NCBI RefSeq assembly: GCF_024612015.1
Contig: NZ_CP102512.1
Coordinates: 7,874,001 to 7,938,000, forward strand
Direction: 5' to 3'
DNA from: Streptomyces sp. CA-210063
GTDB taxonomy: Bacteria > Actinomycetota > Actinomycetes > Streptomycetales > Streptomycetaceae
Length of the DNA: 64,000 bases
Positions 43,776-53,494 of the stretch are shown piece by piece. A model generated the notes under the pieces. It had not been told where the DNA came from. It saw nothing but the letters and a program-made list of their open reading frames with translations, and made no database searches. Positions within the stretch are counted from its first letter, which is position 1. Each line of letters begins with the position of its first letter. Position numbers and translations under genes: made by a program.

Positions 43776-44573
43776 GTGGCCGGACCGACCACCGCCGAAC
43801 GCGGTGCAGACGAGGATCTGGACTCAGGCCCGCCGTCGCGGCGGCGGCTCCCCGGCCCCCGGGTGCTGCTCGTCGCCGCGATCGCCCTGGTGCTGATCGC
43901 CGGCGCCTCGGTCTGGGCCCTGTACGGCTCCTCGTGGCTGCGCGCCGAGCGGGTCTCCGTGTCGGGTATCCGGGTGCTGACCGAGACCCAGGTGCGCGAC
44001 GCGGCCGACGTGCCCCTCGGCGAGCCGCTCATTTCCATCGACACGGAGGCGATCGAGTCGCGATTGCTCCGGAAATTGCCCCGAATTGACTCGGTTGAGG
44101 TCATTCGTTCCTGGCCCCATGGAATCGGGCTGAAAGTGAGCGAACGTACTCCGGTTCTGATTGTCGAAGCGGCCGGAAATTCGGGCAAGTACGTCGAAGT
44201 GGACGCGAAAGGTGTGCGTTTTGCCACGGTTTCGCAGGCCCCGGCGGGCGTTCCCCTGCTGGAATTGACGGTCTCCCGGTCGGGTTCGTCCGCCGCCAGT
44301 CTGCGGCGATTCGGCGAGGACCGGCTCGTACGGGAGGCCGTGCGGGTCGCCGGAGCGATTCCGGACGCGATCGCCCGCGAGACCCTCGTCGTCAAGGTCC
44401 GTTCCTTCGACTCCCTCTCGCTGGAGTTGAGCGGAGACCGTACGGTCGCCTGGGGGAGTGCGGAGAAGGGGCGTGCGAAGGGCCGTGCGCTCACTGCCCT
44501 GATGAAAGCCGCCCCGGACGCGGGGCACTTCGACGTGAGCGTCCCCACCGCGCCCGCGTCATCAGGGAGTTGA
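43776..44573 (+). CDS. ftsQ: Cell-division protein FtsQ
   Basis: Bitopic divisome protein linking FtsL and its partners. The 265-aa protein has an acidic then basic cytosolic N-terminus (about 1-27), one membrane helix (about 30-50), a POTRA domain (about 55-125: RVSVSGIRVLTETQVRDAADVPLGEPL, core SGIRVLT) and an FtsQ/DivIB C-terminal part. GTG at 43776 follows GGGGAG. A stretch at about 44030-44290 uses unusually many AT-ending codons for this genome. Confidence 0.93.
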   Translation: MAGPTTAERGADEDLDSGPPSRRRLPGPRVLLVAAIALVLIAGASVWALYGSSWLRAERVSVSGIRVLTETQVRDAADVPLGEPLISIDTEAIESRLLRKLPRIDSVEVIRSWPHGIGLKVSERTPVLIVEAAGNSGKYVEVDAKGVRFATVSQAPAGVPLLELTVSRSGSSAASLRRFGEDRLVREAVRVAGAIPDAIARETLVVKVRSFDSLSLELSGDRTVAWGSAEKGRAKGRALTALMKAAPDAGHFDVSVPTAPASSGS

Positions 44574-44663
44574 CGCACATCCGCGCAGGCCAGCACCCTG
44601 GTTGGGCACCGCTATGGCTGATCACATAGGGTGAAAAGAAAAACGGGAGGTTCGGCGTGTTCG

Positions 44664-44693
44664 TTGAACGTGCGCCACTTGTCGACTTAGTGT
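44664..44693 (+). promoter_or_regulatory. Probable ftsZ promoter with a WhiA-like site over the -10
   Basis: TTGAAC (44664-44669), an 18-bp spacer and TAGTGT (44688-44693) form a promoter. GTGTC (44690-44694), the complement of the WhiA core GACAC, overlaps its -10, and GACAC occurs again at 44822-44826. In Streptomyces ftsZ has several promoters and is a known WhiA/WhiB target during sporulation. The assignment of this one is inference. Confidence 0.5.
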
Positions 44694-44729
44694 CCTGTTC
44701 GGAAGAGTCCAAGGAACAGTCACACTGGT

Positions 44730-44754
44730 AACCCTAAACTTCAGCGTTAGGGTT
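44730..44754. promoter_or_regulatory. Perfect inverted repeat in the ftsZ leader region
   Basis: AACCCTAA and TTAGGGTT are perfect 8-bp arms around 9 bases, about 100 bp before ftsZ. It could be an operator or a weak RNA hairpin in a transcript from the upstream promoter. Confidence 0.5.
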
Positions 44755-44852
44755 CGGGTCGGCGTTCGGACCGTCCCACTTCGGCATCAGTCGTCGGATC
44801 GCGGGTCCCTCGCGAGGCGGCGACACGTAACTCGAGGCGAGAGGCCTTCGAC

Positions 44853-46043
44853 GTGGCAGCACCGCAGAACTACCTCGCAGTCATCAAAGTCATCGGTGTC
44901 GGCGGCGGTGGTGTCAATGCCATCAACCGGATGATCGAGGTCGGTCTCAAGGGCGTCGAGTTCATCGCCATCAACACCGACGCGCAAGCTCTGTTGATGA
45001 GCGACGCCGACGTCAAGCTCGACGTCGGCCGTGAACTCACCCGCGGACTCGGCGCCGGCGCCAACCCGGCCGTCGGACGCAAGGCCGCCGAGGATCACCG
45101 TGAGGAGATCGAGGAGGTCCTCAAGGGGGCCGACATGGTCTTCGTGACGGCCGGTGAGGGCGGCGGCACCGGTACCGGCGGCGCACCCGTCGTGGCCAAC
45201 ATCGCCCGCTCCCTCGGTGCCCTCACCATCGGCGTGGTCACCCGCCCCTTCACCTTCGAGGGCCGCCGTCGCGCCAACCAGGCCGAGGACGGCATCGCCG
45301 AGCTCCGTGAAGAGGTCGACACCCTCATCGTCATCCCGAACGACCGGCTGCTCTCCATCTCGGACCGCCAGGTCTCCGTGCTGGACGCGTTCAAGTCGGC
45401 CGACCAGGTCCTGCTCTCCGGTGTCCAGGGCATCACCGACCTCATCACCACGCCCGGTCTGATCAACCTCGACTTCGCCGACGTCAAGTCCGTGATGTCC
45501 GAGGCCGGTTCGGCCCTCATGGGCATCGGCTCGGCCCGCGGCGACGACCGCGCGGTGGCCGCCGCCGAGATGGCGATCTCCTCGCCTCTCCTGGAGGCGT
45601 CCATCGACGGCGCCCGGGGCGTGCTGCTCTCCATCTCCGGCGGCTCCGACCTCGGTCTGTTCGAGATCAACGAGGCCGCCCAGCTGGTCAGCGAGGCCGC
45701 CCACCCCGAGGCCAACATCATCTTCGGCGCGGTCATCGACGACGCGCTCGGCGACGAGGTCCGGGTGACCGTGATCGCCGCCGGGTTCGACGGCGGCCAG
45801 CCCCCGGCCAAGCGGGACAACATCCTCGGCTCGGCCGCGGCCAAGCGCGAGGAGCCCACGCCGGTGCGGCCCGCCGAGACCCGCCCGTCCTTCGGCTCGC
45901 TCGGCAGCGTCAAGCCGAAGGAAGAGCCGGCGCCCGCCCCGGAGCCGGTGAACGAGGTCCCGGTCGCCCCGCCGGTCCCGCCGTCCCGGTCCTACACGGA
46001 CAGCGCGGCGGAGGAACTGGACGTGCCGGACTTCCTCAAGTGA
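44853..46043 (+). CDS. ftsZ: Cell-division GTPase FtsZ
   Basis: Tubulin-like GTPase that forms the Z-ring, needed in Streptomyces for sporulation septa and hyphal cross-walls. The 396-aa protein has [14 protein letters not shown], the GTP signature [16 protein letters not shown], the T7 loop [11 protein letters not shown], and an acidic Pro-rich linker ending in the FtsZ tail ELDVPDFLK, which binds SepF. GTG at 44853 follows GAGAGG. Its stop overlaps the pgeF start (GTGA). Confidence 0.98.
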   Translation: MAAPQNYLAVIKVIGVGGGGVNAINRMIEVGLKGVEFIAINTDAQALLMSDADVKLDVGRELTRGLGAGANPAVGRKAAEDHREEIEEVLKGADMVFVTAGEGGGTGTGGAPVVANIARSLGALTIGVVTRPFTFEGRRRANQAEDGIAELREEVDTLIVIPNDRLLSISDRQVSVLDAFKSADQVLLSGVQGITDLITTPGLINLDFADVKSVMSEAGSALMGIGSARGDDRAVAAAEMAISSPLLEASIDGARGVLLSISGGSDLGLFEINEAAQLVSEAAHPEANIIFGAVIDDALGDEVRVTVIAAGFDGGQPPAKRDNILGSAAAKREEPTPVRPAETRPSFGSLGSVKPKEEPAPAPEPVNEVPVAPPVPPSRSYTDSAAEELDVPDFLK

Positions 46044-46768
46044 TAGGACAGCGCGAGAACGTGAGCGGCGCGCACTTCGCCTTCACCGACCGGTGGGGCG
46101 GGGTGAGCGCCGCTCCGTATGAGGAGCTCAATCTCGGCGGGGCGGTCGGGGACGACGCCGACGCCGTGACGACGAACCGGGAGCTGGCGGCCAAGTCGCT
46201 GGGCCTGGAGCCGGACCGGGTCGTCTGGATGAACCAGGTGCACGGCGCGGACGTGGCCGTGGTCGAGGGGCCGTGGGGCTCGGACGACATCCCGTCCGTC
46301 GACGCGATCGTCACCACCCGGCGTGGTCTCGCGCTCGCCGTCCTCACCGCCGACTGTGTGCCCGTCCTGCTGACCGACCCGGTCGCCGGGGTCGCGGCCG
46401 CCGCCCACGCGGGCCGGCCCGGCATGGTCGCCGGGGTCGTTCCCGCTGCCGTACGGACCATGACCGAACTCGGCGCCGACCCCGCCCGGATCGTCGCCCG
46501 CACCGGACCCGCCGTCTGCGGCCGGTGTTACGAAGTGCCCGACGCGATGCGCTCCGACGTGGCCTCCGTCGAGCCGGCGGCGTACGCCGAGACCAGTTGG
46601 GGCACGCCCTCGGTGGATGTGTGCGCCGGAGTGCACGCACAGCTGGAGCGCCTCGGGGTGCACGACCGGGAGCAGTCACCGGTGTGCACGCTGGAGTCGC
46701 GCGACCACTTCTCGTACCGCCGCGACCGCGCCACGGGGCGACTCGCGGGATATGTCTGGCTGGACTGA
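46040..46768 (+). CDS. pgeF: YfiH/PgeF family (peptidoglycan editing factor, laccase-domain)
   Basis: A 242-aa YfiH-family protein, also called multicopper polyphenol oxidase. In E. coli the homologue (PgeF) corrects mis-incorporated amino acids in peptidoglycan precursors, which fits its position after ftsZ. Metal and nucleophile motifs are visible: MNQVHGADV (His), [10 protein letters not shown] (Cys), [10 protein letters not shown] (His) and [11 protein letters not shown]. The GTG at 46040 overlaps the ftsZ stop by 4 bp. Confidence 0.88.
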   Translation: MIGQRENVSGAHFAFTDRWGGVSAAPYEELNLGGAVGDDADAVTTNRELAAKSLGLEPDRVVWMNQVHGADVAVVEGPWGSDDIPSVDAIVTTRRGLALAVLTADCVPVLLTDPVAGVAAAAHAGRPGMVAGVVPAAVRTMTELGADPARIVARTGPAVCGRCYEVPDAMRSDVASVEPAAYAETSWGTPSVDVCAGVHAQLERLGVHDREQSPVCTLESRDHFSYRRDRATGRLAGYVWLD

Positions 46769-47493
46769 TGGGCATGACGGACCGTAGGGCACAACTCGCC
46801 GGAAACCTGGCGAAGGTGGAGGACCGCATCGCGGCGGCCTGCGTGGCCGCGGGGCGCAAGCGCGACGAGGTGACACTGATCGTGGTCACCAAGACCTATC
46901 CCGCGAGCGATGTGCGGATCCTGTCGGAACTCGGTGTGCGTCATGTCGCCGAGAACAAGGACCAGGACGCGGCGCCGAAGGCGGCCGAATGCTCGGATCT
47001 GCCCCTTGTGTGGCACTTCGTGGGGCAATTGCAGACCAACAAAGTCCGTTCCGTGGTGCGTTACGCGGATGTCGTGCAGTCCGTCGATCGTTCCAGGCTT
47101 GTCACGACTCTGTCGAAAGAGGCCGTTCGGGCCGGGCGTGAGGTGGGATGTCTCATCCAGGTCGCGCTCGACGCCGATGAGAGCGGCCGGGGAGAGCGAG
47201 GAGGCGTCGGGCCGGGCGGAATCGAAGAGTTGGCCGATCTCCTGGCTCGGTCGCCGGGGCTGCGGGTCGATGGTCTGATGACCGTTGCGCCGCTCACCGG
47301 GGAGTACGCCGGACGCCAACGGGCCGCGTTCGAGCGGTTGATGGATTTGTCGACCGACCTGCGCCGGGCCCATCCGGCTGCCACCATGGTCTCGGCAGGG
47401 ATGAGTGCGGACCTCGAGGAGGCCGTTGCGGCCGGAGCGACACATGTGCGCGTCGGCACTGCGGTACTCGGAGTCCGTCCCAGGCTCGGGTAA
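46768..47493 (+). CDS. yggS: PLP-homeostasis protein (YggS/YlmE)
   Basis: A 241-aa PLP-binding protein with an alanine-racemase-like TIM barrel but no racemase domain. Lys in VVTKTYPASDV is the PLP lysine; AENKDQDAAPKA, WHFVGQLQTNK, the SGRG block and MVSAGMSADLEEAVAAGATHVRVGTA (core MSADLEEA) follow. Members keep PLP and amino acid pools balanced. ATG at 46768 overlaps the pgeF TGA (TGATG); a second ATG at 46774 is possible. Confidence 0.92.
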   Translation: MGMTDRRAQLAGNLAKVEDRIAAACVAAGRKRDEVTLIVVTKTYPASDVRILSELGVRHVAENKDQDAAPKAAECSDLPLVWHFVGQLQTNKVRSVVRYADVVQSVDRSRLVTTLSKEAVRAGREVGCLIQVALDADESGRGERGGVGPGGIEELADLLARSPGLRVDGLMTVAPLTGEYAGRQRAAFERLMDLSTDLRRAHPAATMVSAGMSADLEEAVAAGATHVRVGTAVLGVRPRLG

Positions 47494-47622
47494 CGTCGCC
47501 AAGAAGTCGGACCACAGCAGAAAATATGGTCATTCCGTCGAGAGGCGGGCGCAACGACCTCGTGGATCGCGGGCAATTGGGAAGTCGTCAGTCGATCCAC
47601 CACAGAGCGGAGGACTCAGAGC

Positions 47623-48264
47623 ATGGCCGGCGCGATGCGCAAGATGGCGGTCTACCTCGGCCTCGTGGAGGACGATGGGTACGACGGCAGGGGTTTCGAC
47701 CCCGATGACGACTTCGAGCCCGAGCTCGACCCGGAGCCCGAGCGGGACCACCGCCGGCACGAGCCGGTACATCAGGCGCACCAGCCACATCAGTCCCAAA
47801 GGGACGAATCGGTACGAGTGGTGCAGCCTCCGGTGCAACGCGAACCGGTGTCGCACGCCACTTCGCTCCCCGCGGAATCGGTGCGACCCGCCCGGATCGC
47901 GCCCGTGGCATCCATCACACAAGAACGTTCGAGTCTGGAGAAGAACGCGCCGGTGATCATGCCCAAGGTCGTGTCCGAACGAGAGCCTTACCGGATCACC
48001 ACGTTGCACCCGCGGACCTACAACGAGGCCCGTACCATCGGGGAACACTTCCGTGAGGGCACCCCGGTGATCATGAATCTGACTGAGATGGACGACACAG
48101 ACGCGAAGCGACTTGTCGACTTTGCGGCCGGTTTGGTGTTTGGTCTTCACGGCAGCATCGAGCGGGTGACGCAGAAGGTGTTCCTGTTGTCGCCTGCTAA
48201 CGTCGATGTCACGGCGGAGGACAAGGCCCGTATCGCAGAGGGCGGGTTCTTCAACCAGAGCTGA
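47623..48264 (+). CDS. sepF: Cell-division protein SepF
   Basis: FtsZ-binding membrane anchor and Z-ring organiser. The 213-aa protein has an amphipathic N-terminal helix ([20 protein letters not shown], a membrane-binding helix), a long acidic, His/Pro/Gln-rich linker (about 20-115), and the globular SepF domain (about 120-205: [42 protein letters not shown]). ATG at 47623 follows CGGAGGA. A GTGGATC/GATCCAC inverted repeat (47562-47568, 47594-47600) lies upstream. Confidence 0.95.
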   Translation: MAGAMRKMAVYLGLVEDDGYDGRGFDPDDDFEPELDPEPERDHRRHEPVHQAHQPHQSQRDESVRVVQPPVQREPVSHATSLPAESVRPARIAPVASITQERSSLEKNAPVIMPKVVSEREPYRITTLHPRTYNEARTIGEHFREGTPVIMNLTEMDDTDAKRLVDFAAGLVFGLHGSIERVTQKVFLLSPANVDVTAEDKARIAEGGFFNQS

Positions 48265-48314
48265 GACGCACGACCGGAACTAGGCATGAAACAGGGGAGA
48301 GGGAAGCACGGATC

Positions 48315-48605
48315 ATGAGCGTGGTTTGGCAAGTGCTCTGGGTCGCTCTGATGTGTTTCCTCATCGTGCTGATCTTCCGGTTGGTCATGGACTATGTGTT
48401 CCAGTTCGCCCGCTCGTGGCAACCCGGCAAGGCGATGGTGGTCGTTCTGGAGGCCACCTACACTGTCACTGATCCACCGCTCAAGCTTCTGCGGCGGTTC
48501 ATTCCGCCGCTGCGTCTCGGGGGCGTGGCGCTCGACCTGTCCTTCTTCGTACTGATGATCATCGTCTACATCCTGATCTCCGTCGTGGGCGGACTCGCGG
48601 GGTGA
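48315..48605 (+). CDS. sepG: YggT-family membrane protein SepG (YlmG)
   Basis: The 96-aa protein has two membrane helices (about 5-28 and 74-94) joined by the conserved YggT block TDPPLKLLRRFIPPLRLGGVALDLS. In Streptomyces SepG helps place FtsZ during sporulation and shapes spore nucleoids. It lies in its usual place between sepF and divIVA. ATG at 48315 follows GGGAGAGGGAAG at a longer spacing. Confidence 0.92.
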   Translation: MSVVWQVLWVALMCFLIVLIFRLVMDYVFQFARSWQPGKAMVVVLEATYTVTDPPLKLLRRFIPPLRLGGVALDLSFFVLMIIVYILISVVGGLAG

Positions 48606-48657
48606 TTGTGGACGATCCGGTCTTGCCGACTGCCGATGACTACGTTGAGGTGAAGAG

Positions 48658-49935
48658 ATGCCGTTGACCCCCGAGGACGTGCGGAACAAGCAGTTCACGA
48701 CCGTCCGCCTCCGAGAAGGCTATGACGAGGACGAGGTCGATGCCTTCCTCGATGAGGTCGAAGCCGAACTGACGCGACTGCTCCGTGAGAACGAGGACCT
48801 GCGCGCCAAACTGGCCGCGGCCACGCGCGCTGCTGCCCAGAACCAGCAGAACATGCGCAAGCCTCCGGAGCCTCAGGACCAGCAGCAGGGCGGCATGCAG
48901 CAGGGTGGCATGCAGCAGCAGGGCGGCATGCAGCAAGGCGGCATGCAGCAGGGTGGCATGCAGCAACAGGGCGGTATGCAGCAGCAGGGTATGCGCGGTC
49001 CCGGTGGACCCGTACCCGCTGGGATATCGGGCCCGCCGCAGCAGATGGGGGGGCCCATGGGTGGCCCGCCCCAGCTGCCGAGCGGTGCTCCGCAGCTGCC
49101 CGCCGGCCCTGGTGGCCAGGGCGGACAGCAGGGTCCCGGCCCCATGGGTCAGGGACCGATGGGCCAGGGCCCGATGGGTCAGGGCCAGATGCAGCCGCAG
49201 ATGGGTCAGGGCCAGATGGGCCAGGGTCCCATGGGCGGCCAGCCTCCCATGCAGCAGCAGATGGGTGGCCCGATGGGCGGCCCCATGGGTGGTCCGATGG
49301 GCGGCCCCGGTCAGGGTCCCGGCGGCGACAGCGCCGCGCGTGTGCTCTCGCTGGCCCAGCAGACCGCCGACCAGGCGATCGCCGAGGCCCGTTCCGAGGC
49401 CAACAAGATCGTCGGTGAGGCCCGTAGCCGCGCCGAGGGTCTGGAGCGGGACGCCCGTGCCAAGGCCGACGCGCTGGAGCGGGACGCGCAGGAGAAGCAC
49501 CGCGTCGCGATGGGCTCCCTGGAGTCCGCCCGCGCCACGCTGGAGCGCAAGGTCGAGGATCTGCGTGGCTTCGAGCGCGAGTACCGCACGCGTCTGAAGT
49601 CCTACCTGGAGTCGCAGCTGCGTCAGCTGGAGACCCAGGCGGACGACTCGCTGGCCCCGCCGCGCACTCCGGCGACCGCGTCGCTGCCGCCGTCCCCGGC
49701 GCCCTCCATGGCTCCGGCCGGCGCGAGCGCCCCGTCGTACGGCGGCAACCCCGGCGGCATGGGTGGAGGCATGGGCGGCGCCCCGGCTCCGGCCGCGCCC
49801 TCCTACGGCGGACAGCAGCAGATGTCGCCGGCCATGACCCAGCCGATGGCTCCGGTCCGGCCGCAGGGTCCCTCACCGATGGGGCAGGCTCCCTCGCCGA
49901 TGCGTGGGTTCCTGATCGACGAGGACGACAACTGA
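48658..49935 (+). CDS. divIVA: DivIVA polar growth organiser
   Basis: Marks hyphal tips and directs polar wall growth; essential in Streptomyces. The 425-aa protein has the lipid-binding N-terminal domain (about 1-60: [31 protein letters not shown] with coiled coil), a low-complexity Gln/Gly/Met/Pro insert (about 70-222) with many GGMQQ and MGQGPMGQ repeats, a second coiled coil (about 225-325), and a Pro/Ala/Gly-rich tail ending [11 protein letters not shown] at 48658 follows GAGGTGAAG. Confidence 0.96.
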   Translation: MPLTPEDVRNKQFTTVRLREGYDEDEVDAFLDEVEAELTRLLRENEDLRAKLAAATRAAAQNQQNMRKPPEPQDQQQGGMQQGGMQQQGGMQQGGMQQGGMQQQGGMQQQGMRGPGGPVPAGISGPPQQMGGPMGGPPQLPSGAPQLPAGPGGQGGQQGPGPMGQGPMGQGPMGQGQMQPQMGQGQMGQGPMGGQPPMQQQMGGPMGGPMGGPMGGPGQGPGGDSAARVLSLAQQTADQAIAEARSEANKIVGEARSRAEGLERDARAKADALERDAQEKHRVAMGSLESARATLERKVEDLRGFEREYRTRLKSYLESQLRQLETQADDSLAPPRTPATASLPPSPAPSMAPAGASAPSYGGNPGGMGGGMGGAPAPAAPSYGGQQQMSPAMTQPMAPVRPQGPSPMGQAPSPMRGFLIDEDDN

Positions 49936-49971
49936 CGATTACTGGTACGCCGTAGGCGTCGGCAGCGTTCA

Positions 49972-50012
49972 GGGCGGGGCCCCGGATTTTTCATCCGGGG
50001 CCCCGCCCTTTT
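49972..50012 (+). terminator. Strong terminator after divIVA
   Basis: A perfect 16-bp stem (GGGCGGGGCCCCGGAT with its complement) with loop TTTTC is followed by TTTT. It ends the dcw transcript. Confidence 0.92.
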
Positions 50013-50082
50013 GCTGCGAGCGTTCGGGGTTGTGGGGTGCTTGTTCGGAGAGGGGTGCGGATGTGTGGCGTACGCAACGCCG

Positions 50083-50124
50083 AAGGCCTGGGGCGCCGAT
50101 TCTTTTCGGTGCCCCAGGCCTTTT
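50083..50124. terminator. Second hairpin terminator downstream of divIVA
   Basis: AAGGCCTGGGGC (50083-50094) pairs with GCCCCAGGCCTT (50111-50122), extended by GCCGA/TCGGT-type inner pairs, and is followed by TT. A backup to the divIVA terminator, or a bidirectional one. Confidence 0.75.
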
Positions 50125-50267
50125 GGGTGCCCGGTGGTGTGGCTGGGCGGGGGTCGGTTCGCTCACCGGCGCTCGCCGGGTGCCGCTGCGCCCACCCGTG
50201 CCGCCCCAGCGGCACGATTGCCCGCAGCTATGTCGGCTGTGTCGGCGAGCTGTGCCCCGGCCCCATC

Positions 50268-50289
50268 AGGGGCGCGGGGAACTGCGCGA
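50268..50289. repeat. Palindromic-element half, copy D
   Basis: AGGGGCGCGGGGAACTGCGC plus GA, identical over 22 bases to the right arm of copy B at 9971-9992, with no matching left arm nearby. Confidence 0.7.
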
Positions 50290-50309
50290 TCAACCACGTG
50301 CTGCCTGAA

Positions 50310-50334
50310 GCCCCGGGACGGCCGCTCCCGGGGC
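50310..50334 (-). terminator. Terminator after ileS
   Basis: GCCCCGGGA and TCCCGGGGC form a 9-bp stem 14 bp past the ileS stop. No clear U-tract. Confidence 0.6.
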
Positions 50335-50347
50335 CAGACGCTGTCGG

Positions 50348-53300
50348 TCAGACCTTGCGCAGACGGAAGGTCAGCGTGAGGGCCTCGTCGGTGAAGGGCG
50401 TGCCGTACGTGTCGTCGGCCTCGCCGGAGGCGAAGTCCGTCGCGAGGACCTCGTCCGCGATCAGGGCCGAGTGTTCGGTCAGGGCGGCGGTCACCGCCGG
50501 GTCCGTTGCCGTCCAGCGGAGGGCGATGCGGTCGGCCACGTCCAGGCCGCTGTTCTTGCGGGCCTCCTGGATCAGGCGGATGGCGTCGCGGGCGAGGCCT
50601 GCCCGACGGAGTTCCTCCGTGATCTCCAGGTCGAGGGCGACCGTCGCGCCCGAGTCGGAGGCCACCGACCAGCCCTCGCGCGGGGTCTCCGTGATGATGA
50701 CCTCGTCGGGGGCGAGGGTGATGGTCTCGCCGTCGACCTCGACCGAGGCCGTGCCCTCGCGGAGGGCCAGCGACAGGGCGGCCGCGTCGGCGCCGGCGAC
50801 GGCCTTGGCCACGTCCTGGACCCGCTTGCCGAACCGCTTGCCCAAGGCGCGGAAGTTGGCCTTGGCGGTGGTGTCCACCAGGCTGCCGCCGACCTCGCTC
50901 AGCGACGCCAGCGAGCTGACGTTCAGCTCCTCCGTGATCTGCGCGTGCAGTTCGGGGTCGAGGGACTCGAAGCCCGTCGCCGCCACCAGGGCGCGCGAGA
51001 GGGGCTGGCGGGTCTTGACGCCCGACTCCGCGCGGGTGGCGCGGCCCAGCTCCACCAGGCGGCGGACCAGGACCATCTGCTTCGACAGCTCGGGGTTGAT
51101 CGCGGAGAGGTCCGCCTCCGGCCAGGAGGCCAGGTGCACCGACTCGGGGGCGCCAGGGGAGACCGGCACGATCAGGTCCTGCCAGACCCGCTCGGTGATG
51201 AACGGGGTCAGCGGGGCCATCAGCCTGGTGACCGTCTCGACGACCTCGTGCAGGGTGCGCAGCGCGGCCTTGTCGCCCTGCCAGAAGCGGCGGCGCGACC
51301 GGCGGACGTACCAGTTGGACAGGTCGTCGACGAACGCCGAGAGGAGCTTGCCGGCGCGCTGGGTGTCGTAGGCCTCCAGGGACTGGGTCACCTGGTCGAC
51401 CAGGGCGTGCAGCTCGCTCAGCAGCCAGCGGTCCAGGACCGGGCGGTCGGCCGGGGCGGGGTCCGCCGCGCTGGGTGCCCAGTTCGACGTACGGGCGTAC
51501 AGGGCCTGGAAGGCGACCGTGTTCCAGTACGTGAGGAGCGTCTTGCGGACGACCTCCTGGATGGTGCCGTGGCCGACGCGGCGGGCCGCCCAGGGGGAGC
51601 CGCCGGCCGCCATGAACCAGCGGACCGCGTCGGCGCCGTGCTGGTCCATCAGCGGGATCGGCTGCAGGATGTTGCCGAGGTGCTTGGACATCTTGCGGCC
51701 GTCCTCGGCGAGGATGTGGCCGAGGCAGACGACGTTCTCGTACGACGACTTGTCGAAGACCAGGGTGCCCACGGCCATCAGGGTGTAGAACCAGCCGCGG
51801 GTCTGGTCGATGGCCTCGCTGATGAACTGGGCCGGGTAGCGGGACTCGAAGAGGTCCTTGTTCTTGTACGGGTAGCCCCACTGCGCGAACGGCATCGAGC
51901 CCGAGTCGTACCAGGCGTCGATGACCTCCGGGACGCGTGTGGCGGTGCCGGCGCAGCCGTCCTGGGGGCAGGTGAAGGTGACCGCGTCGATGAACGGGCG
52001 GTGCGGGTCGAGCTCCGACTGGTCGGTGCCGGAGAGCTGGGTCAGCTCCTCGCGGGAGCCGACGCAGGTGAGGTGCCCCTCCTCGCAGCGCCAGATCGGC
52101 AGCGGGGTGCCCCAGTAACGGCTGCGGGAGAGCGCCCAGTCGATGTTGTTGTTCAGCCAGTCGCCGAAGCGGCCGTGCTTGACCGAGTCCGGGAACCAGT
52201 TGGTCTTCTCGTTCTCCTGGAGGAGACGGTCCTTGACGGCGGTGGTGCGGATGTACCAGGACGGCTGCGCGTAGTAGAGGAGCGCGGTGTGGCAGCGCCA
52301 GCAGTGGGGGTAGCTGTGCTCGTACGGGATGTGCTTGAAGAGCAGGCCGCGCTGCTGGAGGTCCTCGGTGAGCTTTTCGTCCGCCTTCTTGAAGAAGACG
52401 CCGCCGACGAGGGGGACGTCCTCCTCGAAGGTGCCGTCCGGGCGCACGGGGTTCACGACGGGCAGGCCGTACGCGCGGCAGACCTTGAGGTCGTCCTCAC
52501 CGAAGGCGGGGGACTGGTGGACCAGGCCCGTACCGTCCTCGGTCGTCACGTATTCGGCGTTCACCACGAAATGGGCGGGCTCGGGGAACTCTACGAGCTC
52601 GAACGGACGTTGATACGTCCAGCGCTCCATTTCGGCGCCGGTGAAGGTCTGGCCGGTGGTCTCCCAGCCCTCGCCGAGCGCCTTGGCGACGAGCGGCTCG
52701 GCGACGACGAGCTTCTCCTCGCCGTCCGTGGCGACCACGTAGGTGACCTCGGGGTGGGCGGCGACCGCGGTGTTGGACACCAGCGTCCACGGCGTGGTCG
52801 TCCACACCAGGAGCGCGGCCTCACCGGCGAGCGGACCGGAGGTGAGCGGGAAACGGACGTACACCGAGGGGTCGACGACCGTCTCGTAGCCCTGTGCCAG
52901 CTCGTGGTCCGACAGGCCGGTGCCGCAGCGGGGGCACCAGGGGGCGACGCGGTGGTCCTGGACGAGCAGGCCCTTGTTGAAGATCTCCTTGAGCGACCAC
53001 CAGACGGACTCCACGTACTCGGGGTCCATGGTCCGGTAGGCGTCGTCGAGGTCGACCCAGTAGCCCATGCGGGTCGTCAGCTCGGTGAAGGCGTCGGTGT
53101 GCCGGGTCACGGAGTCGCGGCACCTGGCGTTGAACTCGGCGATGCCGTACGCCTCGATGTCCTTCTTGCCGTTGAAGCCGAGCTCCTTCTCGACCGCCAG
53201 CTCCACGGGGAGGCCGTGGCAGTCCCAGCCGGCCTTGCGGGCCACGTGGTAGCCGCGCATCGTGCGGAAGCGGGGGAAGACGTCCTTGAAGACGCGCGCC

Positions 53301-53491
53301 TCGATGTGGTGGGCACCCGGCATGCCGTTGGCCGTGGGCGGGCCCTCGTAGAACACCCACTCGGGGCGGCCCTCGGACTGCTCCAGGCTCTTGGCGAAGA
53401 TCTTCTGCTCGCGCCAGAAGTCGAGCACCGCGTGCTCGAGCGCGGGCAGATCGACCTGGGCGGGCACCTGGCGGTACGTCGGCTCTGTCAT
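50348..53491 (-). CDS. ileS: Isoleucyl-tRNA synthetase with swapped HIGH motif
   Basis: Charges tRNA-Ile. The 1047-aa class I synthetase has a Rossmann fold split by the editing domain, an anticodon-binding domain and the signature KMSKH. The HIGH region reads ANGMPGAHHIEARVFKD, so HxGH is replaced by GxHH. That form is known from the second (IleRS2) lineage and has been linked to very high mupirocin resistance. No second ileS is in the window. ATG at 53491 follows GGAGGA, which lies in a sequestering hairpin of the upstream T-box. Confidence 0.95.
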   Translation of the reverse strand: MTEPTYRQVPAQVDLPALEHAVLDFWREQKIFAKSLEQSEGRPEWVFYEGPPTANGMPGAHHIEARVFKDVFPRFRTMRGYHVARKAGWDCHGLPVELAVEKELGFNGKKDIEAYGIAEFNARCRDSVTRHTDAFTELTTRMGYWVDLDDAYRTMDPEYVESVWWSLKEIFNKGLLVQDHRVAPWCPRCGTGLSDHELAQGYETVVDPSVYVRFPLTSGPLAGEAALLVWTTTPWTLVSNTAVAAHPEVTYVVATDGEEKLVVAEPLVAKALGEGWETTGQTFTGAEMERWTYQRPFELVEFPEPAHFVVNAEYVTTEDGTGLVHQSPAFGEDDLKVCRAYGLPVVNPVRPDGTFEEDVPLVGGVFFKKADEKLTEDLQQRGLLFKHIPYEHSYPHCWRCHTALLYYAQPSWYIRTTAVKDRLLQENEKTNWFPDSVKHGRFGDWLNNNIDWALSRSRYWGTPLPIWRCEEGHLTCVGSREELTQLSGTDQSELDPHRPFIDAVTFTCPQDGCAGTATRVPEVIDAWYDSGSMPFAQWGYPYKNKDLFESRYPAQFISEAIDQTRGWFYTLMAVGTLVFDKSSYENVVCLGHILAEDGRKMSKHLGNILQPIPLMDQHGADAVRWFMAAGGSPWAARRVGHGTIQEVVRKTLLTYWNTVAFQALYARTSNWAPSAADPAPADRPVLDRWLLSELHALVDQVTQSLEAYDTQRAGKLLSAFVDDLSNWYVRRSRRRFWQGDKAALRTLHEVVETVTRLMAPLTPFITERVWQDLIVPVSPGAPESVHLASWPEADLSAINPELSKQMVLVRRLVELGRATRAESGVKTRQPLSRALVAATGFESLDPELHAQITEELNVSSLASLSEVGGSLVDTTAKANFRALGKRFGKRVQDVAKAVAGADAAALSLALREGTASVEVDGETITLAPDEVIITETPREGWSVASDSGATVALDLEITEELRRAGLARDAIRLIQEARKNSGLDVADRIALRWTATDPAVTAALTEHSALIADEVLATDFASGEADDTYGTPFTDEALTLTFRLRKV

Positions 53492-53494
53492 GAG

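Larger units (their letters stand above)
49936..50347. other. 412-bp region between convergent divIVA and ileS
   Basis: Holds two strong terminators, repeat copy D and the ileS terminator. I see no gene in it. Confidence 0.6.
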
